Shown one piece after another: positions 34,225-46,600 of a stretch of 64,000 nucleotides of DNA. This DNA comes from Christensenellaceae bacterium (GTDB taxonomy: Bacteria; Bacillota; Clostridia; Christensenellales; UBA1750): NCBI GenBank assembly GCA_031280685.1, contig JAITGM010000011.1, positions 31,599 through 95,598 of the forward strand, read 5' to 3'. Numbering within the stretch: the stretch's first letter is position 1; every line of letters begins with the position of its first letter. Made by a program: the position numbers and the translations under genes. Below the pieces are notes generated by a model, which did no database searches, had not been told where the DNA came from, and worked only from the letters and a program-made list of their open reading frames with translations.

Positions 34225-34692
34225 TTATGCTTCCCGCGCCTCCGCGTATTGCTCCAGCAGCACGCCGGCCTCCTTTAAAAGCTCGCGCGAGAATTCATCC
34301 GGGTAGTCGTGCTCATAGACCACCCGCGAGATCCCCGCGTTGATGATGAGCTTGGCGCAAATCACGCAGGGCGAGTAGCTCACATACAGCGTCGCCCCAA
34401 AGACCGGCACCCCCATGCGCGCAGCCTGCACCAACGCGTTTTGCTCGGCATGCACGGCATAGCAAAGCTCGGCCCTCGTGCCCGATGGAATCCCCAGCTT
34501 TACGCGCAGGCACTCGCCGCGCTCCGCACAGGGCAGTATTCCCTGCGGCGCGCCGTTATAGCCCGTGGTCAAAATGCGCTTATCGCGCACGATCACCGCG
34601 CCCATCTTTCTATCTTGCTTAAAGCAGCTCGCCCAGCCTGCTATGGTGCGGGCCATCTCCACAAAGCGCCGATCCCACTTGTCAAACCCCAT
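34225..34692 (-). CDS. Deoxycytidylate deaminase
   Basis: Zinc enzyme converting dCMP to dUMP for thymidylate synthesis. The 155 residues contain CHxE-type zinc sites HAEQNAL (about 70) and PCVICAK (about 97), plus the GYNGAPQGILPCAERGEC loop typical of dCMP rather than cytidine deaminases. ATG 34692 is preferred to 34698 because GGGGAGG touches the first ATG. Located 20 nt upstream of the M29 gene. Confidence 0.9.
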   Translation of the reverse strand: MGFDKWDRRFVEMARTIAGWASCFKQDRKMGAVIVRDKRILTTGYNGAPQGILPCAERGECLRVKLGIPSGTRAELCYAVHAEQNALVQAARMGVPVFGATLYVSYSPCVICAKLIINAGISRVVYEHDYPDEFSRELLKEAGVLLEQYAEAREA

Positions 34693-34782
34693 GGCCATCC
34701 TCCCCTTTTGCCTTCATTATAGTCCGGCCCGCTTTTGGCTGTCAATTCCGCCATCCTCACTCACCGTTTGCGGCAAAACCAG

Positions 34783-34854
34783 GTAAAATCACGCGAAATC
34801 AAGAGAAAAAACGGTGTTTTGCGGCGTGATTCGGCACCCACAAGGTGATTTTAC
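34783..34854. repeat. Nested inverted repeats upstream of groES
   Basis: GTAAAATCAC (34783-34792) and GTGATTTTAC (34845-34854) are perfect inverted copies. A GAAATCA/TGATTTC pair and an AATCACGC/GCGTGATT pair lie within and beside them. The stretch is AT-rich against its surroundings. No gene is seen in it. Confidence 0.6.
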
Positions 34855-34887
34855 ATGATTTCAACCTGTTTTTATCTGTTTTTCCGG

Positions 34888-34916
34888 TTGCGCATCGCGC
34901 CTGCTGCGGGTAAACT
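34888..34916 (+). promoter_or_regulatory. groESL promoter
   Basis: TTGCGC (34888-34893), 17 nt, TAAACT (34911-34916), directly before the CIRCE element. Confidence 0.55.
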
Positions 34917-34927
34917 AATAACCGTGC

Positions 34928-34954
34928 TTAGCACTCGACCAACATGAGTGCTAA
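34928..34954 (+). promoter_or_regulatory. CIRCE operator (HrcA binding site)
   Basis: Exact consensus TTAGCACTC, 9 bases, GAGTGCTAA. Known target of the HrcA repressor; it places groESL under heat-shock control. Confidence 0.97.
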
Positions 34955-34988
34955 CAACCCAAAAGAGCGACCAAACGCAAAAGCATAA

Positions 34989-36947
<1,959 letters not shown>

Positions 36948-36972
36948 GCCCAAACAGCTCAAAAACATCCAA

Positions 36973-37002
36973 AAGCGGGGAAGGCTATGCCTTCCCCGCT
37001 TT
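36973..37002 (+). terminator. groESL terminator
   Basis: Stem AAGCGGGGAAGGC with GCCTTCCCCGCTT around TAT, then TATCTTT. Confidence 0.8.
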
Positions 37003-37086
37003 ATCTTTGCCTTTTTTCCTTGTTGCCGAATCGCGCCCCGCTTCGGCATCCGGCAGGCCCTTTTCGCGCAAAACACACCCTGCCCC

Positions 37087-37201
37087 GTCATTGCGATGGC
37101 ACCGAAGCAATCCAGCACATTTCCTCTCTGCAGGGCCTGTGCATATCTGCCGGACTGCCGTACCGATGCGCTCAATGACGGTGAGCGCGGCCATCAGCGC
37201 G
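37087..37201. repeat. 115-bp dispersed repeat, copy 1
   Basis: Begins GTCATTGCGATGGCACCGAA, then GCAATCCAGCAC, a motif seen in a widespread family of short intergenic repeats. About 90% identical by eye to copy 2 at 37241. No gene between 36948 and 37379. Confidence 0.85.
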
Positions 37202-37240
37202 AGCGCGAAGGGCTGGCTGTGCCCCCTTGACGGCTATTTC

Positions 37241-37355
37241 GTCATTGTGAGGGCACTGAAGCAATCCAGCACACTTCCTCTTTGCAGGGCCTGTGCATAT
37301 CCGCCGGACTGCCATGTCGATGCGCTCAATGACGGTGAGCGCGGCCATCAGCGCG
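37241..37355. repeat. 115-bp dispersed repeat, copy 2
   Basis: Begins GTCATTGTGAGGGCACTGAA and ends in the same GACGGTGAGCGCGGCCATC block as copy 1, 154 bp downstream of it. Orientation is the same. Confidence 0.85.
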
Positions 37356-37379
37356 CAGAGCTGATGGCCGCCTGGCCCC

Positions 37380-37934
37380 TTACAGAAAGCGCATCATTTT
37401 GTACCCGTCGAAGTAGCCGCCATCGCCGTTCTTAAAGAGATGCGGCACGCGCCCGACGACCTCAAATCCAAGGCTTAAATAGAGCGAAACCGCCCGCAGG
37501 TTCTCACTCGCCACCTCGAGTTCGGCCTGCTCAAAGCCCGCCCCCTTGCAAAGCCCCAGGGCGGTTTCCATCAGTAGGTGCCCGAGTCCCCTACCCTGCA
37601 TGCAAGGCAGCACCGAGATGCCGAATTCCGCCCTATGCTGCAGGCGCCTGCGCGCACTAACTGGCGAAAAAAAGCAGTTTCCGGCCATTTTTTCCTCATG
37701 GAAGGCCAGAAGCATCAGGCTTCGCCCGGCCTCCTCCCTCTCGCGCAAAAAGGCCCTTTCCCTCCCTACCCACTCCGCGTCCATGACGATCTCGCCCGGT
37801 TCGCGGGTGAGATAGGGCGTGCTTTGGTCCATTTCCCGCAGGTATTCGGCCAGCGCGGGGGCATCCTCGGCCCGCACGCTGCGCAGCAGAAGCGCTTCGC
37901 CGCCCCTTAGCTCAAACGCCTTCTCGTACCGCAT
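37380..37934 (-). CDS. GNAT-family N-acetyltransferase
   Basis: 184-residue acetyltransferase with the acetyl-CoA loop QGRGLGHLLMETALG (about 110-124), LEVASENLRAVSLYLSLGFE, and an N-terminal strand LLLRSVRAEDAPAL. The layout resembles GNATs acting on small amines or ribosomal proteins; acceptor unknown. Starts behind GAGAGGGGAG. Lies downstream of the acyl-CoA synthetase gene with a 41-nt gap and may share its transcript. Confidence 0.85.
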   Translation of the reverse strand: MRYEKAFELRGGEALLLRSVRAEDAPALAEYLREMDQSTPYLTREPGEIVMDAEWVGRERAFLREREEAGRSLMLLAFHEEKMAGNCFFSPVSARRRLQHRAEFGISVLPCMQGRGLGHLLMETALGLCKGAGFEQAELEVASENLRAVSLYLSLGFEVVGRVPHLFKNGDGGYFDGYKMMRFL

Positions 37935-37975
37935 CTGGCTCCCCTCTCTCTTTAAAAGCCCTTTAAAACCCTTCG

Positions 37976-39676
<1,701 letters not shown>

Positions 39677-39690
39677 GGTCTTCCCCTCCC

Positions 39691-40260
39691 CTATGCGTTT
39701 TGCTGGCTCATCACAACGGCCAGGAATTGCGCCCTTTCGCCGTTCATCGCGCGCATGGCGTGCGGCACGGCGGAATTGAAATAAATGCTGTCGCCGGCCT
39801 CGAGCACATAGATGACCTCGTCGATATACAGCGCCATCGTGCCCTCGAGCATGTAGTTGAATTCTTGGCCGCCGTGCTCGTGCAGCGCCGGCTTTTCGGA
39901 TTCCGGCGCGGGCTCGACCGTCACCAAAAAAGGCTCGCCGATCTTATGGCGGAAGGTGTGGGCGAGGTGGCGGTAATCGTAGGCATCCCGCCGGTCAATC
40001 TTCAGGCCCTGGCCGCGCCGCACCACGGCCGCGCTCGAAAGCTTGGGCGATTCCCCGGTGAGCAGATCCACCACATCGACTCCCAAAGCCCCGGCCACCG
40101 TGTAGACGAACGAAAACGAAAAGTCCCGCTTGCCGGCCTCGTAGGCCTCATACTCCTCAAGGCTCAGGTCGCATTTTTCCGCCAGTTCCTCCGCGCTAAA
40201 GTCCTCCAGCACGCGCAGGGCCTTCATCCGCTGCGCAATCTCCTTCAGCATTTCTGACAT
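39691..40260 (-). CDS. XRE-family regulator with C-terminal cupin domain
   Basis: 189 residues: an HTH (about 8-62, FSAEELAEKCDLSLEEYEAY) joined to a cupin (about 105-185, LHEHGGQEFNYMLEGTMAL, VLEAGDSIYFNSAVPHAM) with metal-binding His and Glu. The cupin probably senses a small ligand. First gene of a T-box operon with an acyl-CoA synthetase, which it may regulate or whose product it may sense. Ribosome site GAAGGAGGAAA. Confidence 0.9.
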   Translation of the reverse strand: MSEMLKEIAQRMKALRVLEDFSAEELAEKCDLSLEEYEAYEAGKRDFSFSFVYTVAGALGVDVVDLLTGESPKLSSAAVVRRGQGLKIDRRDAYDYRHLAHTFRHKIGEPFLVTVEPAPESEKPALHEHGGQEFNYMLEGTMALYIDEVIYVLEAGDSIYFNSAVPHAMRAMNGERAQFLAVVMSQQNA

Positions 40261-40328
40261 TTCGGGTTTCCTCCTTCAAGGTCGTTTTGTCGATAGACTC
40301 TCTGCCGTTTTTATGGGGTCTGGGCGAT

Positions 40329-40366
40329 AAAAAACGCCTCATCCCAATCTTCATTGGGACGAGGCG
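40329..40366 (-). terminator. Terminator of the second T-box leader
   Basis: Minus strand CGCCTCGTCCCAAT paired with ATTGGGATGAGGCG (40366-40335) followed by six T. It sits between the T-box core and the XRE-cupin gene. Confidence 0.88.
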
Positions 40367-40617
40367 CGTTGTTTGCGCTTCGCGGTACCACCCAAGTTGG
40401 CAGGCTTCGTTTGAAACCATGCCCGGCTCGTTCGGGCTCCATCAAGCCCGCCGCCTATAACGTGGCGTTTACGTCCGCGCTTACTTCCGCCCTTGTGCGG
40501 GTTCGGCAGGGCTGCTCAAGAGGGATTGTTGGCCCGCTCCGCTGCCGATTTGCACCAACCATCGGCTCTCTTCAAGCGGTGTTGCGCGGCCCCCGGCTCT
40601 TTCTACGCATTTGCTTG
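40329..40617 (-). promoter_or_regulatory. T-box leader of the XRE-cupin/acyl-CoA synthetase operon
   Basis: Core GGGTGGTACCGCG (40393-40381) is an exact T-box match. Stem I shows AGAGAGCC, GGTTGGTGCAAATCGGC and CTTGAGC. Counting back from CTTGAGC as in the ileS leader puts an ATC (Ile) codon at 40526-40524; AAT (Asn) one base off cannot be excluded. A terminator follows. The operon thus responds to uncharged tRNA, although no gene for amino-acid synthesis, transport or charging is downstream. Confidence 0.88.
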
Positions 40618-40623
40618 TGGATG

Positions 40624-40652
40624 AGTATAGCCGCGCGCGTGGAAGCCGTCAA
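40624..40652 (-). promoter_or_regulatory. Promoter of the second T-box leader
   Basis: Minus strand TTGACG (40652-40647), 17 nt, TATACT (40629-40624). Confidence 0.75.
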
Positions 40653-40685
40653 GCCCCTTTTTCAAAAAAAGCCCGTGGTAGTTTC

Positions 40686-41834
40686 TTACAGCTCGCTGAG
40701 CCGCGTTTGCACATCGGCGCGCTCGAACACGCCCTTTTGGAAGTTCAGCCCCAGGCCGGGGGTCTGGCTCAAGCTGATTTCACCGTTGGCGATGCCGATA
40801 TCCTCCTCGATGATCTCGGGGAAGGTTCGGTAAATGGCGCGCACGGTCTCCATCTCAATCGAGTTCGTGGTCGAGATGTTAAAGTGCGCCGCCGCCTTGG
40901 TCAGCACCGGGCCGCCGCAGTTGTGCGTGGTCACGGGCAGGCGGTGGGCGTCCGCCAGGGAGGCGATCTTCTTGCCCTCGGTCAGCCCGCCGCTCCAGCT
41001 TAGGTCAATCATTACGACGTCGGCCCCCTCGGCCTTCAAAAGCGGCATGTATTGCGCCCTGGTGAAGAGCCTTTCGCTGGCCAGCAGGGGAATGTTGATC
41101 TTCCTGCGCAGGGCGGCCAGGTTCGCCACGTCATCGACCAGGATCGGATCCTCGATCCACTTAACCGCGTAATCCTCCAGCGCCTTTGCGATGCGGATGG
41201 CGGAGGGGATGTTCCAAACCGAGTGGCACTCCAGGGCGATTTCCATTTTGTCGCCCACGGCGGCGCGAATCTTCTCGAAGGGCTCCATTCCCCTGCGCAG
41301 CTCCTCATAGCGGATGGTCTGCCCAAAGGTCTGCCTGGCAAGGCCGTCGAGCGGCCAAATCTTCATGGCTTTGATGCCGCTTTTGAGCAGATCCTCGGCA
41401 AGAGAGCCCGCATCCTCCATAAACCAGTCGTTATCCTTCCTGCCGGTGATGCGGCCGCCATGGTCGCCGCAGGTGTTGTAAATGGGCACGGCGGGGCGCA
41501 CCTTGCCACCCAGCAGGTTGTAGACCGGGGCGTTCAGCGCCTTGCCCTTTAAATCCCACAGGGCAATGTCTAGGGCGCTCAGGGCGCGAAGTTCCGCCCC
41601 GGCCGAGCCTTGAAAGTTGCTCTGGTCATAGATCCTCTTCCAGATCAGCTCGCTGCCCAGGGGATCCTGCCCCAGGGCGAAGGGGGCGCAAAAGTCGTGC
41701 AGCGAAGCCTCTACGCTGCGGGGCTGGTTGGTGGATTCGCCCAGGCCGCACAGGCCCTCATCGGTATGCACCCGCAAAAAGACCGAAAGAGGGAACTCAG
41801 GAATGCGAAAGGTTTCCAGCGCGGTGATCTTCAT
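40686..41834 (-). CDS. Enolase-superfamily sugar-acid dehydratase
   Basis: 382-residue mandelate racemase/muconate lactonising enzyme family protein. Metal ligands fall in LECHSVWN, WIEDPILVDD and LASERL, and a catalytic His in TTHNCGGP; KAMKIWPL supplies the lysine region. The closest recognised group is galactonate/gluconate-type dehydratases, which remove water from an aldonic acid. Promoter-proximal neighbours do not fix the substrate. Starts behind GAGGAGG-like sequence (AAGGAGGTT-type on the minus strand at about 41845). Confidence 0.82.
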   Translation of the reverse strand: MKITALETFRIPEFPLSVFLRVHTDEGLCGLGESTNQPRSVEASLHDFCAPFALGQDPLGSELIWKRIYDQSNFQGSAGAELRALSALDIALWDLKGKALNAPVYNLLGGKVRPAVPIYNTCGDHGGRITGRKDNDWFMEDAGSLAEDLLKSGIKAMKIWPLDGLARQTFGQTIRYEELRRGMEPFEKIRAAVGDKMEIALECHSVWNIPSAIRIAKALEDYAVKWIEDPILVDDVANLAALRRKINIPLLASERLFTRAQYMPLLKAEGADVVMIDLSWSGGLTEGKKIASLADAHRLPVTTHNCGGPVLTKAAAHFNISTTNSIEMETVRAIYRTFPEIIEEDIGIANGEISLSQTPGLGLNFQKGVFERADVQTRLSEL

Positions 41835-41894
41835 AAGAAAAACCTCCTCAAAGGCGGCAACCCCGCAGAAGCGGGCCGCCGCCGTTTTTTTGGC

Positions 41895-44800
41895 TTAACT
41901 GATCTTGTAATAGAAGCGCCCTCTCACGAGCGGCAGTCCATCGTCGGTCTTGCCGAGAACCTCGGCGTAGATCTTGTATTTTGTGCCTATCTCGGGCCGC
42001 TTCCCCTCGATCATCTCCATCACGATGATCTTTGGCGCGGATTCCGAGCCCGCGTTAAAGCGGAAGGTATAGGGTTCGTCCAAAAGCACGCTCTCGATTT
42101 GGCCGTCAAACCGGAAGGGACGGGCCTTGTTCTTATAGTTCTGCAGCTCAGCAAGATCCTTGGGCATCACGTAGGCGGACGAGGTGTAGCTGTCAACATC
42201 GGGGTTGTAGGTTACGGCGTGGTAAAACGGCGCGTCTTCCTCGCCGTTCTTCGAGGCGACGATCTCGATGATGTTCTCGCCAAAGCGCGACAGTTTCGCC
42301 TTGAACGAAAAACTGCCGTTCGAGTTGAGCACGATTTCCCCCGCCGTGGGGCTGTTGACCTTGATCGTCGCCCCTTCGCCGACCTTACCTGAGATCGTCA
42401 CCGTCCCCTCGTTCGAGATGCTGGGCGTGCCCACGTCGAGCGAGATCGGGATCGCCCTCTTTTCGAGGTAGAGCTGCACGGTCTTGCGCACGGTCTTAAA
42501 GCCCGGGTTGCTAACTTCGATTTCGATGTCGTTATCGCCAATGGGCCGCAATTCCACGTTGCGCGCCAGGATGCCCGCAGTGTCTGCCTGGGTGGAGATG
42601 GACTCGGAAACGTCCTCGCCGTTGATGGTCACCTTGGAGCCGACCATCACGCGCAGTTGGATCTGGTAGACCATCAGGCTGACCTCTTCGCGCCCGCCGG
42701 CCGGGGCGATGATCTCAAGCGCGGCGTCCGGCGGCGTCACCTGCAGGTGGATGGGCGGCAGAGCTTCATCCTTGCCCGAAGCGCTGCGCAGAACGGGCTG
42801 GAGGGTTACTTCCACCGCCTCTTCCACGATTCTCTCGCCAATCAGGCGGCTATCCTCCACCTTAAAGATGCCCACGCCGCCCACGATGGTCACGTTTTGG
42901 TTCAAGGGCTCGGGAATATAAATCACGTCCCCGTCGCTGCCCGTAAAGGTGATGATGCGGCCCGGCTGGCCGTTGACGGTGCCGGTCTGCACGTTGTTTG
43001 CCTCCTCGGCTCCGCCGGAAGGCTGTGGGGTGGTCGTCGTCGCGGGGGAAGCCCCGGCGATTGCGCTGCCAATGGCCCCGATCCCCTTGACCACGCCGAA
43101 GATCAGCAGCCCCAAAAGCAGCAAGACGCCGACGAGAATCAGCCAAAACTGCAGGGGATTGCGCAGCAGCGCGCTGTTTTTCAGCGGGAGACTCAGCAGG
43201 CCTCCGCGCTTGGGCTCTTCTTCCTGATTGCGGCTGGAATGCTGCCGAATCAGCCCGGAGCCGCCCTCTTCCCGGCGCAAATCCGCGGATTCACGGGCCA
43301 AAGAAGGCCGCCTTACGCCGGGCCGCTCGGCAAACTCCTGGCGGCTCGAGAATCCCTCTTGCGGCAGACGCCGCGGGGTGGAAGCGGGGGGTTCGCGCCC
43401 GGTTTGCGCCATGGACGCGCCGGCCTGCGCGGGCACCCGCCTGGAGCCGAGGCCATCGGGTCCGCCGGGCTGCCTCTGCGTCTGGCGCGCGGGCCGGGCA
43501 TTGGCAAAGCCCGGATCGCCCAAGGGCATTGCCTGCCGCTGGGATTGCCTGGGGCCAAAGCCTTCATCGCGCAGGCCCTGCCGGGGCGCGGCCACGACTT
43601 GGCCGCCCTGCTGCTGCCGCGCCGTGGGCTGCGGAATCGCGCCCTGCGGGTACATGGCGCCGGGCCGCGCGCCCTGGCGCACGGTTTGCTGCGGCGCCGC
43701 GCCGCTTTGAGGGGCCTGCGCAGAGCCGAAGCCCTGGTCCCTCAACCCGCCCTGCTGCTGCCGCCGCGCCGTGGGCTGCGAAATTGTGCCCTGCGGGTAC
43801 ATGGCGCCGGGCTGCGCGCCCTGGCGCATGGTTTGCTGCGGCGCCACGCCGCTTTGAGGGGCCTGTGTAGAGCCGAAACCCTGGTCCCTCAGCGCCCCGT
43901 TCGGTTGCTGCGCCTGCTGCCGCGCGGGGGGCTGGCCTGGCGGATTCGTGCGCTCGGTTCGGCGCATCTCCGGCACGGAAGCCGCCATAAAAGGCTGCGC
44001 CTGCGGGGAAACGGGGCGTGCCGTGCCCTGCATGGCATCCTGCCTTTGGCGCTGTGGGGCCGCCGGCTGCCGCTGTGCCCGGGGCTGGCCAAGGTTCAGG
44101 CCAAAGTCCGTGGGCCCGGCGGCGGGCGGGGCGGCTTGTTCTTCGATGACGCCAAAGGCGGTTCCACGCCGCGTTTCGCGCCGAACGGGCTCGCCCGGCT
44201 GCTCGTTCACGCCGAAGCTTTCCCTGCGGGTTTCGCGCCGCCTCGGCTGCGGTTCCCGCTCTTGGCCCGCGGAAAGGCCAAAGCTGCCGCCCCCCTTGGG
44301 CGCGGCGCGGCCGGGAAGGGTTTCCAACCCGCCCACCTCTACGCCGTCCTCTTCCAGGTTGCTGATCGCCTTTTGCGCCCACTCGGGCGCGGCGCTCTGG
44401 GGCGCGGGCGCTCCCTCGGCCTCCATTTGCTCAAGCGCCCTCTGCGCCCATTCCGGCCTGTCTTCCACAGGCGCTTCCCGCTCGGCTTCGGCCGCCTTTT
44501 GGGGCGCGGCAAGCTCCCGCATTTGCATCAGCCTGCGCGGCACGGCGGGCTTTTCCTCGCGTTGGTTCAGGGGCGCATCATCGATCCGTGGCGGCGGCGG
44601 GGCCGCCTCCTGCCTTTTGCGCTCGATGGCCTCGTCTATGCTCGCCGCCAGGGATTTGACCCGCTTGGGCGGTTGGATTTCATCCTTCAGATCAAAGGGC
44701 TCCGCGCTCTGCGCGATCTCCACGCGCTGGGCGCTTGCGCGCGCGCCCAGGGGAATTACCTCAGGCTCCGGCTGGGCAGGCCTTTCTTCGGCAGTTGCAG

Positions 44801-45833
44801 GCTCTTGGGGCTTTTCGGGGCGCGTCTCCGCTTTTTCGGGCTCCGGCTTCCTGGCCGCCGGGGTCTTGGTTTCGCCCGGCGCGGGCGCTTCTTTTAAAGA
44901 AGCTAAAGCCGCTGGGTCGGCCCGCTCCGGGGCCTCCGGCTCGGGCTCGCGCGCCTTGGGCTGGGTGATGGGCTCAGGCCCCGCGCGCAGGGCTCTTTCG
45001 GCGCGGCGCTTGGCCGCTTCCGCAGCAATTTTCTCGTTTTTTTCGCGCCATGTCGTCATCGAAAGCATCCTGCGCGGCTGGCGCGGCAGCGCCGCCCCCG
45101 GGGAAGCTGTAGCGCCCGGCGCCGCCCCGGTGTTGATGGCGTTGATGATCTGCTCGTCGATCTCCACCGGCTGCTGGGCGCTCTCGAGCAGCTCATCGCG
45201 CGAAACGGCGCGCGCCGGCACCAAGACCTCGCGGGTAATCCGCTTCGTTCTAGGCTCCTGCGCGCCAGGCTCCTCGCTTTGGGCCCGCGGCTCCTGCTCG
45301 GCCTCCGCCTGCTCTTCCTGCGGCTCGCCGGGCACCGCGGTTTCGTCCTCATCGCCCCAGTTACTATAATCGAAGAGATCCAGCTTGTTTTCGTAGCTCG
45401 AAAGGTTCTGCGCGGGCTTCGTTTCGACCGCGAAGGGCTTAAAATTGGGTTCGTCGCCCTCCTTTTCCGCCTCGGGCGCATCCTGCTCAGGGCCTTCGCC
45501 GGGCATGCCAAAGGCCAGGCCTTCGTCGCCCGCGTCGGCCGCCCACACCGCGGATTCCTCGGCCTCCGGCAGCTCGCCCCAAGGCGTTTCCGCTGGTTTT
45601 TCGCTCACAGCCTTCTTGAGCCCGCCAAAGAGCGAGGCAAGAAAGCCTTTACGCTTTTCTTTCGCGTTGGAAGGATTCGACTCGCCGTATGAATAGGCCT
45701 CCTCAGCAGGTCTTTCCCCCGCTGAGGCAGGGGAGGTTTCCTCACCCTCGACCTCTGGCTTTAATTCGGCGCCGCAGTGGAAGCAAACCTTATAATGGCT
45801 TCGGTTCCACACGCCGCAGGAGGGGCACTTCAT
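41895..45833 (-). CDS. Giant zinc-ribbon, disordered, single-pass membrane protein
   Basis: 1312-residue protein I do not recognise as a whole. An N-terminal zinc ribbon (C3, C6, C17, C20 in MKCPSCGVWNRSHYKVCFHC) is followed by about 850 residues of low complexity: acidic/Ala-rich, then Pro/Glu-rich, then Gln/Gly/Arg-rich with two 48-residue repeats. One membrane helix (about 893-920, FWLILVGVLLLLGLLIFGVV) follows. About 390 outer residues contain Ig-like beta repeats (VTISGKVGEGATIKVNS, EIVLNSNGSFSFKAKLS). Topology is therefore N-inside, C-outside. Start chosen at 45833; ATG 45842 is also possible. Convergent role with a cell-envelope scaffold is a guess. Confidence 0.75.
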   Translation of the reverse strand: MKCPSCGVWNRSHYKVCFHCGAELKPEVEGEETSPASAGERPAEEAYSYGESNPSNAKEKRKGFLASLFGGLKKAVSEKPAETPWGELPEAEESAVWAADAGDEGLAFGMPGEGPEQDAPEAEKEGDEPNFKPFAVETKPAQNLSSYENKLDLFDYSNWGDEDETAVPGEPQEEQAEAEQEPRAQSEEPGAQEPRTKRITREVLVPARAVSRDELLESAQQPVEIDEQIINAINTGAAPGATASPGAALPRQPRRMLSMTTWREKNEKIAAEAAKRRAERALRAGPEPITQPKAREPEPEAPERADPAALASLKEAPAPGETKTPAARKPEPEKAETRPEKPQEPATAEERPAQPEPEVIPLGARASAQRVEIAQSAEPFDLKDEIQPPKRVKSLAASIDEAIERKRQEAAPPPPRIDDAPLNQREEKPAVPRRLMQMRELAAPQKAAEAEREAPVEDRPEWAQRALEQMEAEGAPAPQSAAPEWAQKAISNLEEDGVEVGGLETLPGRAAPKGGGSFGLSAGQEREPQPRRRETRRESFGVNEQPGEPVRRETRRGTAFGVIEEQAAPPAAGPTDFGLNLGQPRAQRQPAAPQRQRQDAMQGTARPVSPQAQPFMAASVPEMRRTERTNPPGQPPARQQAQQPNGALRDQGFGSTQAPQSGVAPQQTMRQGAQPGAMYPQGTISQPTARRQQQGGLRDQGFGSAQAPQSGAAPQQTVRQGARPGAMYPQGAIPQPTARQQQGGQVVAAPRQGLRDEGFGPRQSQRQAMPLGDPGFANARPARQTQRQPGGPDGLGSRRVPAQAGASMAQTGREPPASTPRRLPQEGFSSRQEFAERPGVRRPSLARESADLRREEGGSGLIRQHSSRNQEEEPKRGGLLSLPLKNSALLRNPLQFWLILVGVLLLLGLLIFGVVKGIGAIGSAIAGASPATTTTPQPSGGAEEANNVQTGTVNGQPGRIITFTGSDGDVIYIPEPLNQNVTIVGGVGIFKVEDSRLIGERIVEEAVEVTLQPVLRSASGKDEALPPIHLQVTPPDAALEIIAPAGGREEVSLMVYQIQLRVMVGSKVTINGEDVSESISTQADTAGILARNVELRPIGDNDIEIEVSNPGFKTVRKTVQLYLEKRAIPISLDVGTPSISNEGTVTISGKVGEGATIKVNSPTAGEIVLNSNGSFSFKAKLSRFGENIIEIVASKNGEEDAPFYHAVTYNPDVDSYTSSAYVMPKDLAELQNYKNKARPFRFDGQIESVLLDEPYTFRFNAGSESAPKIIVMEMIEGKRPEIGTKYKIYAEVLGKTDDGLPLVRGRFYYKIS
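43605..43895 (-). repeat. Two tandem 144-147 bp coding repeats
   Basis: Copies start at about 43605 and 43749. Each encodes about 48 residues with the pattern LRDQGFGS-QAPQSG, APQQT-RQGA and PGAMYPQG, in the cytosolic disordered region of the zinc-ribbon protein. Confidence 0.85.
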
Positions 45834-46066
45834 GCTTCCCATCCCCCTTTTCTCTCCATTTCCATGGCTTTGCCGCCAAAAGCAGACAGCAAACCAACTA
45901 CTTATTCGAGAAAAAGCGCCGAACTCCTTTTTTGTGCGCGGAAAAGCGCCGAATTCGAAAATTCGCGCCGCCAAGCGCTTTGCCGCTGTTCAAAACCCGG
46001 CAAACATGGTAGACTAAAGGGGAAAGATTCCGCTTTTCGCGCTTTGGCTAAGGAGGAAATTCCACC

Positions 46067-46600
46067 ATGGATCATTTTCGCGAGGAAATCGTCGCGCGCA
46101 AATCCGGCAAGGGGCTTACCCTGCTCTTCCGCATCGTGACCTGGTTCTTCATCGTGATTTTCGCCCTCATCGCCATGCTCTATTTAAGCCAGGTCATGGC
46201 CATGCGCTTTGATTTGACGACCATCCTGCCGCTGCTGGTCTTCGGCGGGCTGGCCTGGTTCCTCTATGTTTATAAAGATAATCTGCGCACCGAGTACGAG
46301 TACGCCTTCACCAACGGCGAGATTGATTTCGCCAAGGTCTTGGGGAACAAGCGCAGGAAGGCCCTGCTGGCGCTTCGGATGCGCGAGGTCGAGGCGGGCG
46401 GCTATATCGACAGCCCCAATTTCGATAAATACCTCGTGATGGAAGGCGTTAAGCGCCTTGACTTCTACCTGAACGGCAAAGAAAGGCTCTATTTCCTCTA
46501 CTTCACGCGCGAGGGCAAGCGGCAGCTGCTCGTCTTTGAACCGAGCGAAACGCTGGTGAAGATGATGGGGGAATATTCAAAGGCAGTCGAAACGGCATGA
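46067..46600 (+). CDS. DUF6106-like membrane protein
   Basis: 177-residue protein with two membrane helices (about 20-45, LLFRIVTWFFIVIFALIAML, and 51-70) and a C-terminal soluble domain starting EYEYAFTNGEIDFAKVLGNK. The latter is a PH-like pattern of strands ending with a helix. I place it with the clostridial DUF6106 group; function unknown. Ribosome site AAGGAGGAAA. Its stop overlaps the cysteine desulfurase ATG (ATGA), and this three-gene run with thiI is probably one operon. Confidence 0.75.
   Translation: MDHFREEIVARKSGKGLTLLFRIVTWFFIVIFALIAMLYLSQVMAMRFDLTTILPLLVFGGLAWFLYVYKDNLRTEYEYAFTNGEIDFAKVLGNKRRKALLALRMREVEAGGYIDSPNFDKYLVMEGVKRLDFYLNGKERLYFLYFTREGKRQLLVFEPSETLVKMMGEYSKAVETA

Noticed and set aside
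37087..37355. Direct repeats considered as mobile-element ends (IS)
   Set aside because: No transposase frame and no terminal inverted repeats between or around them.
42657..44897. 746-codon plus-strand open frame opposite the zinc-ribbon protein
   Set aside because: Arises from the low-complexity codon bias of the minus-strand gene; the minus strand has the SD, zinc ribbon, membrane helix and beta domains.
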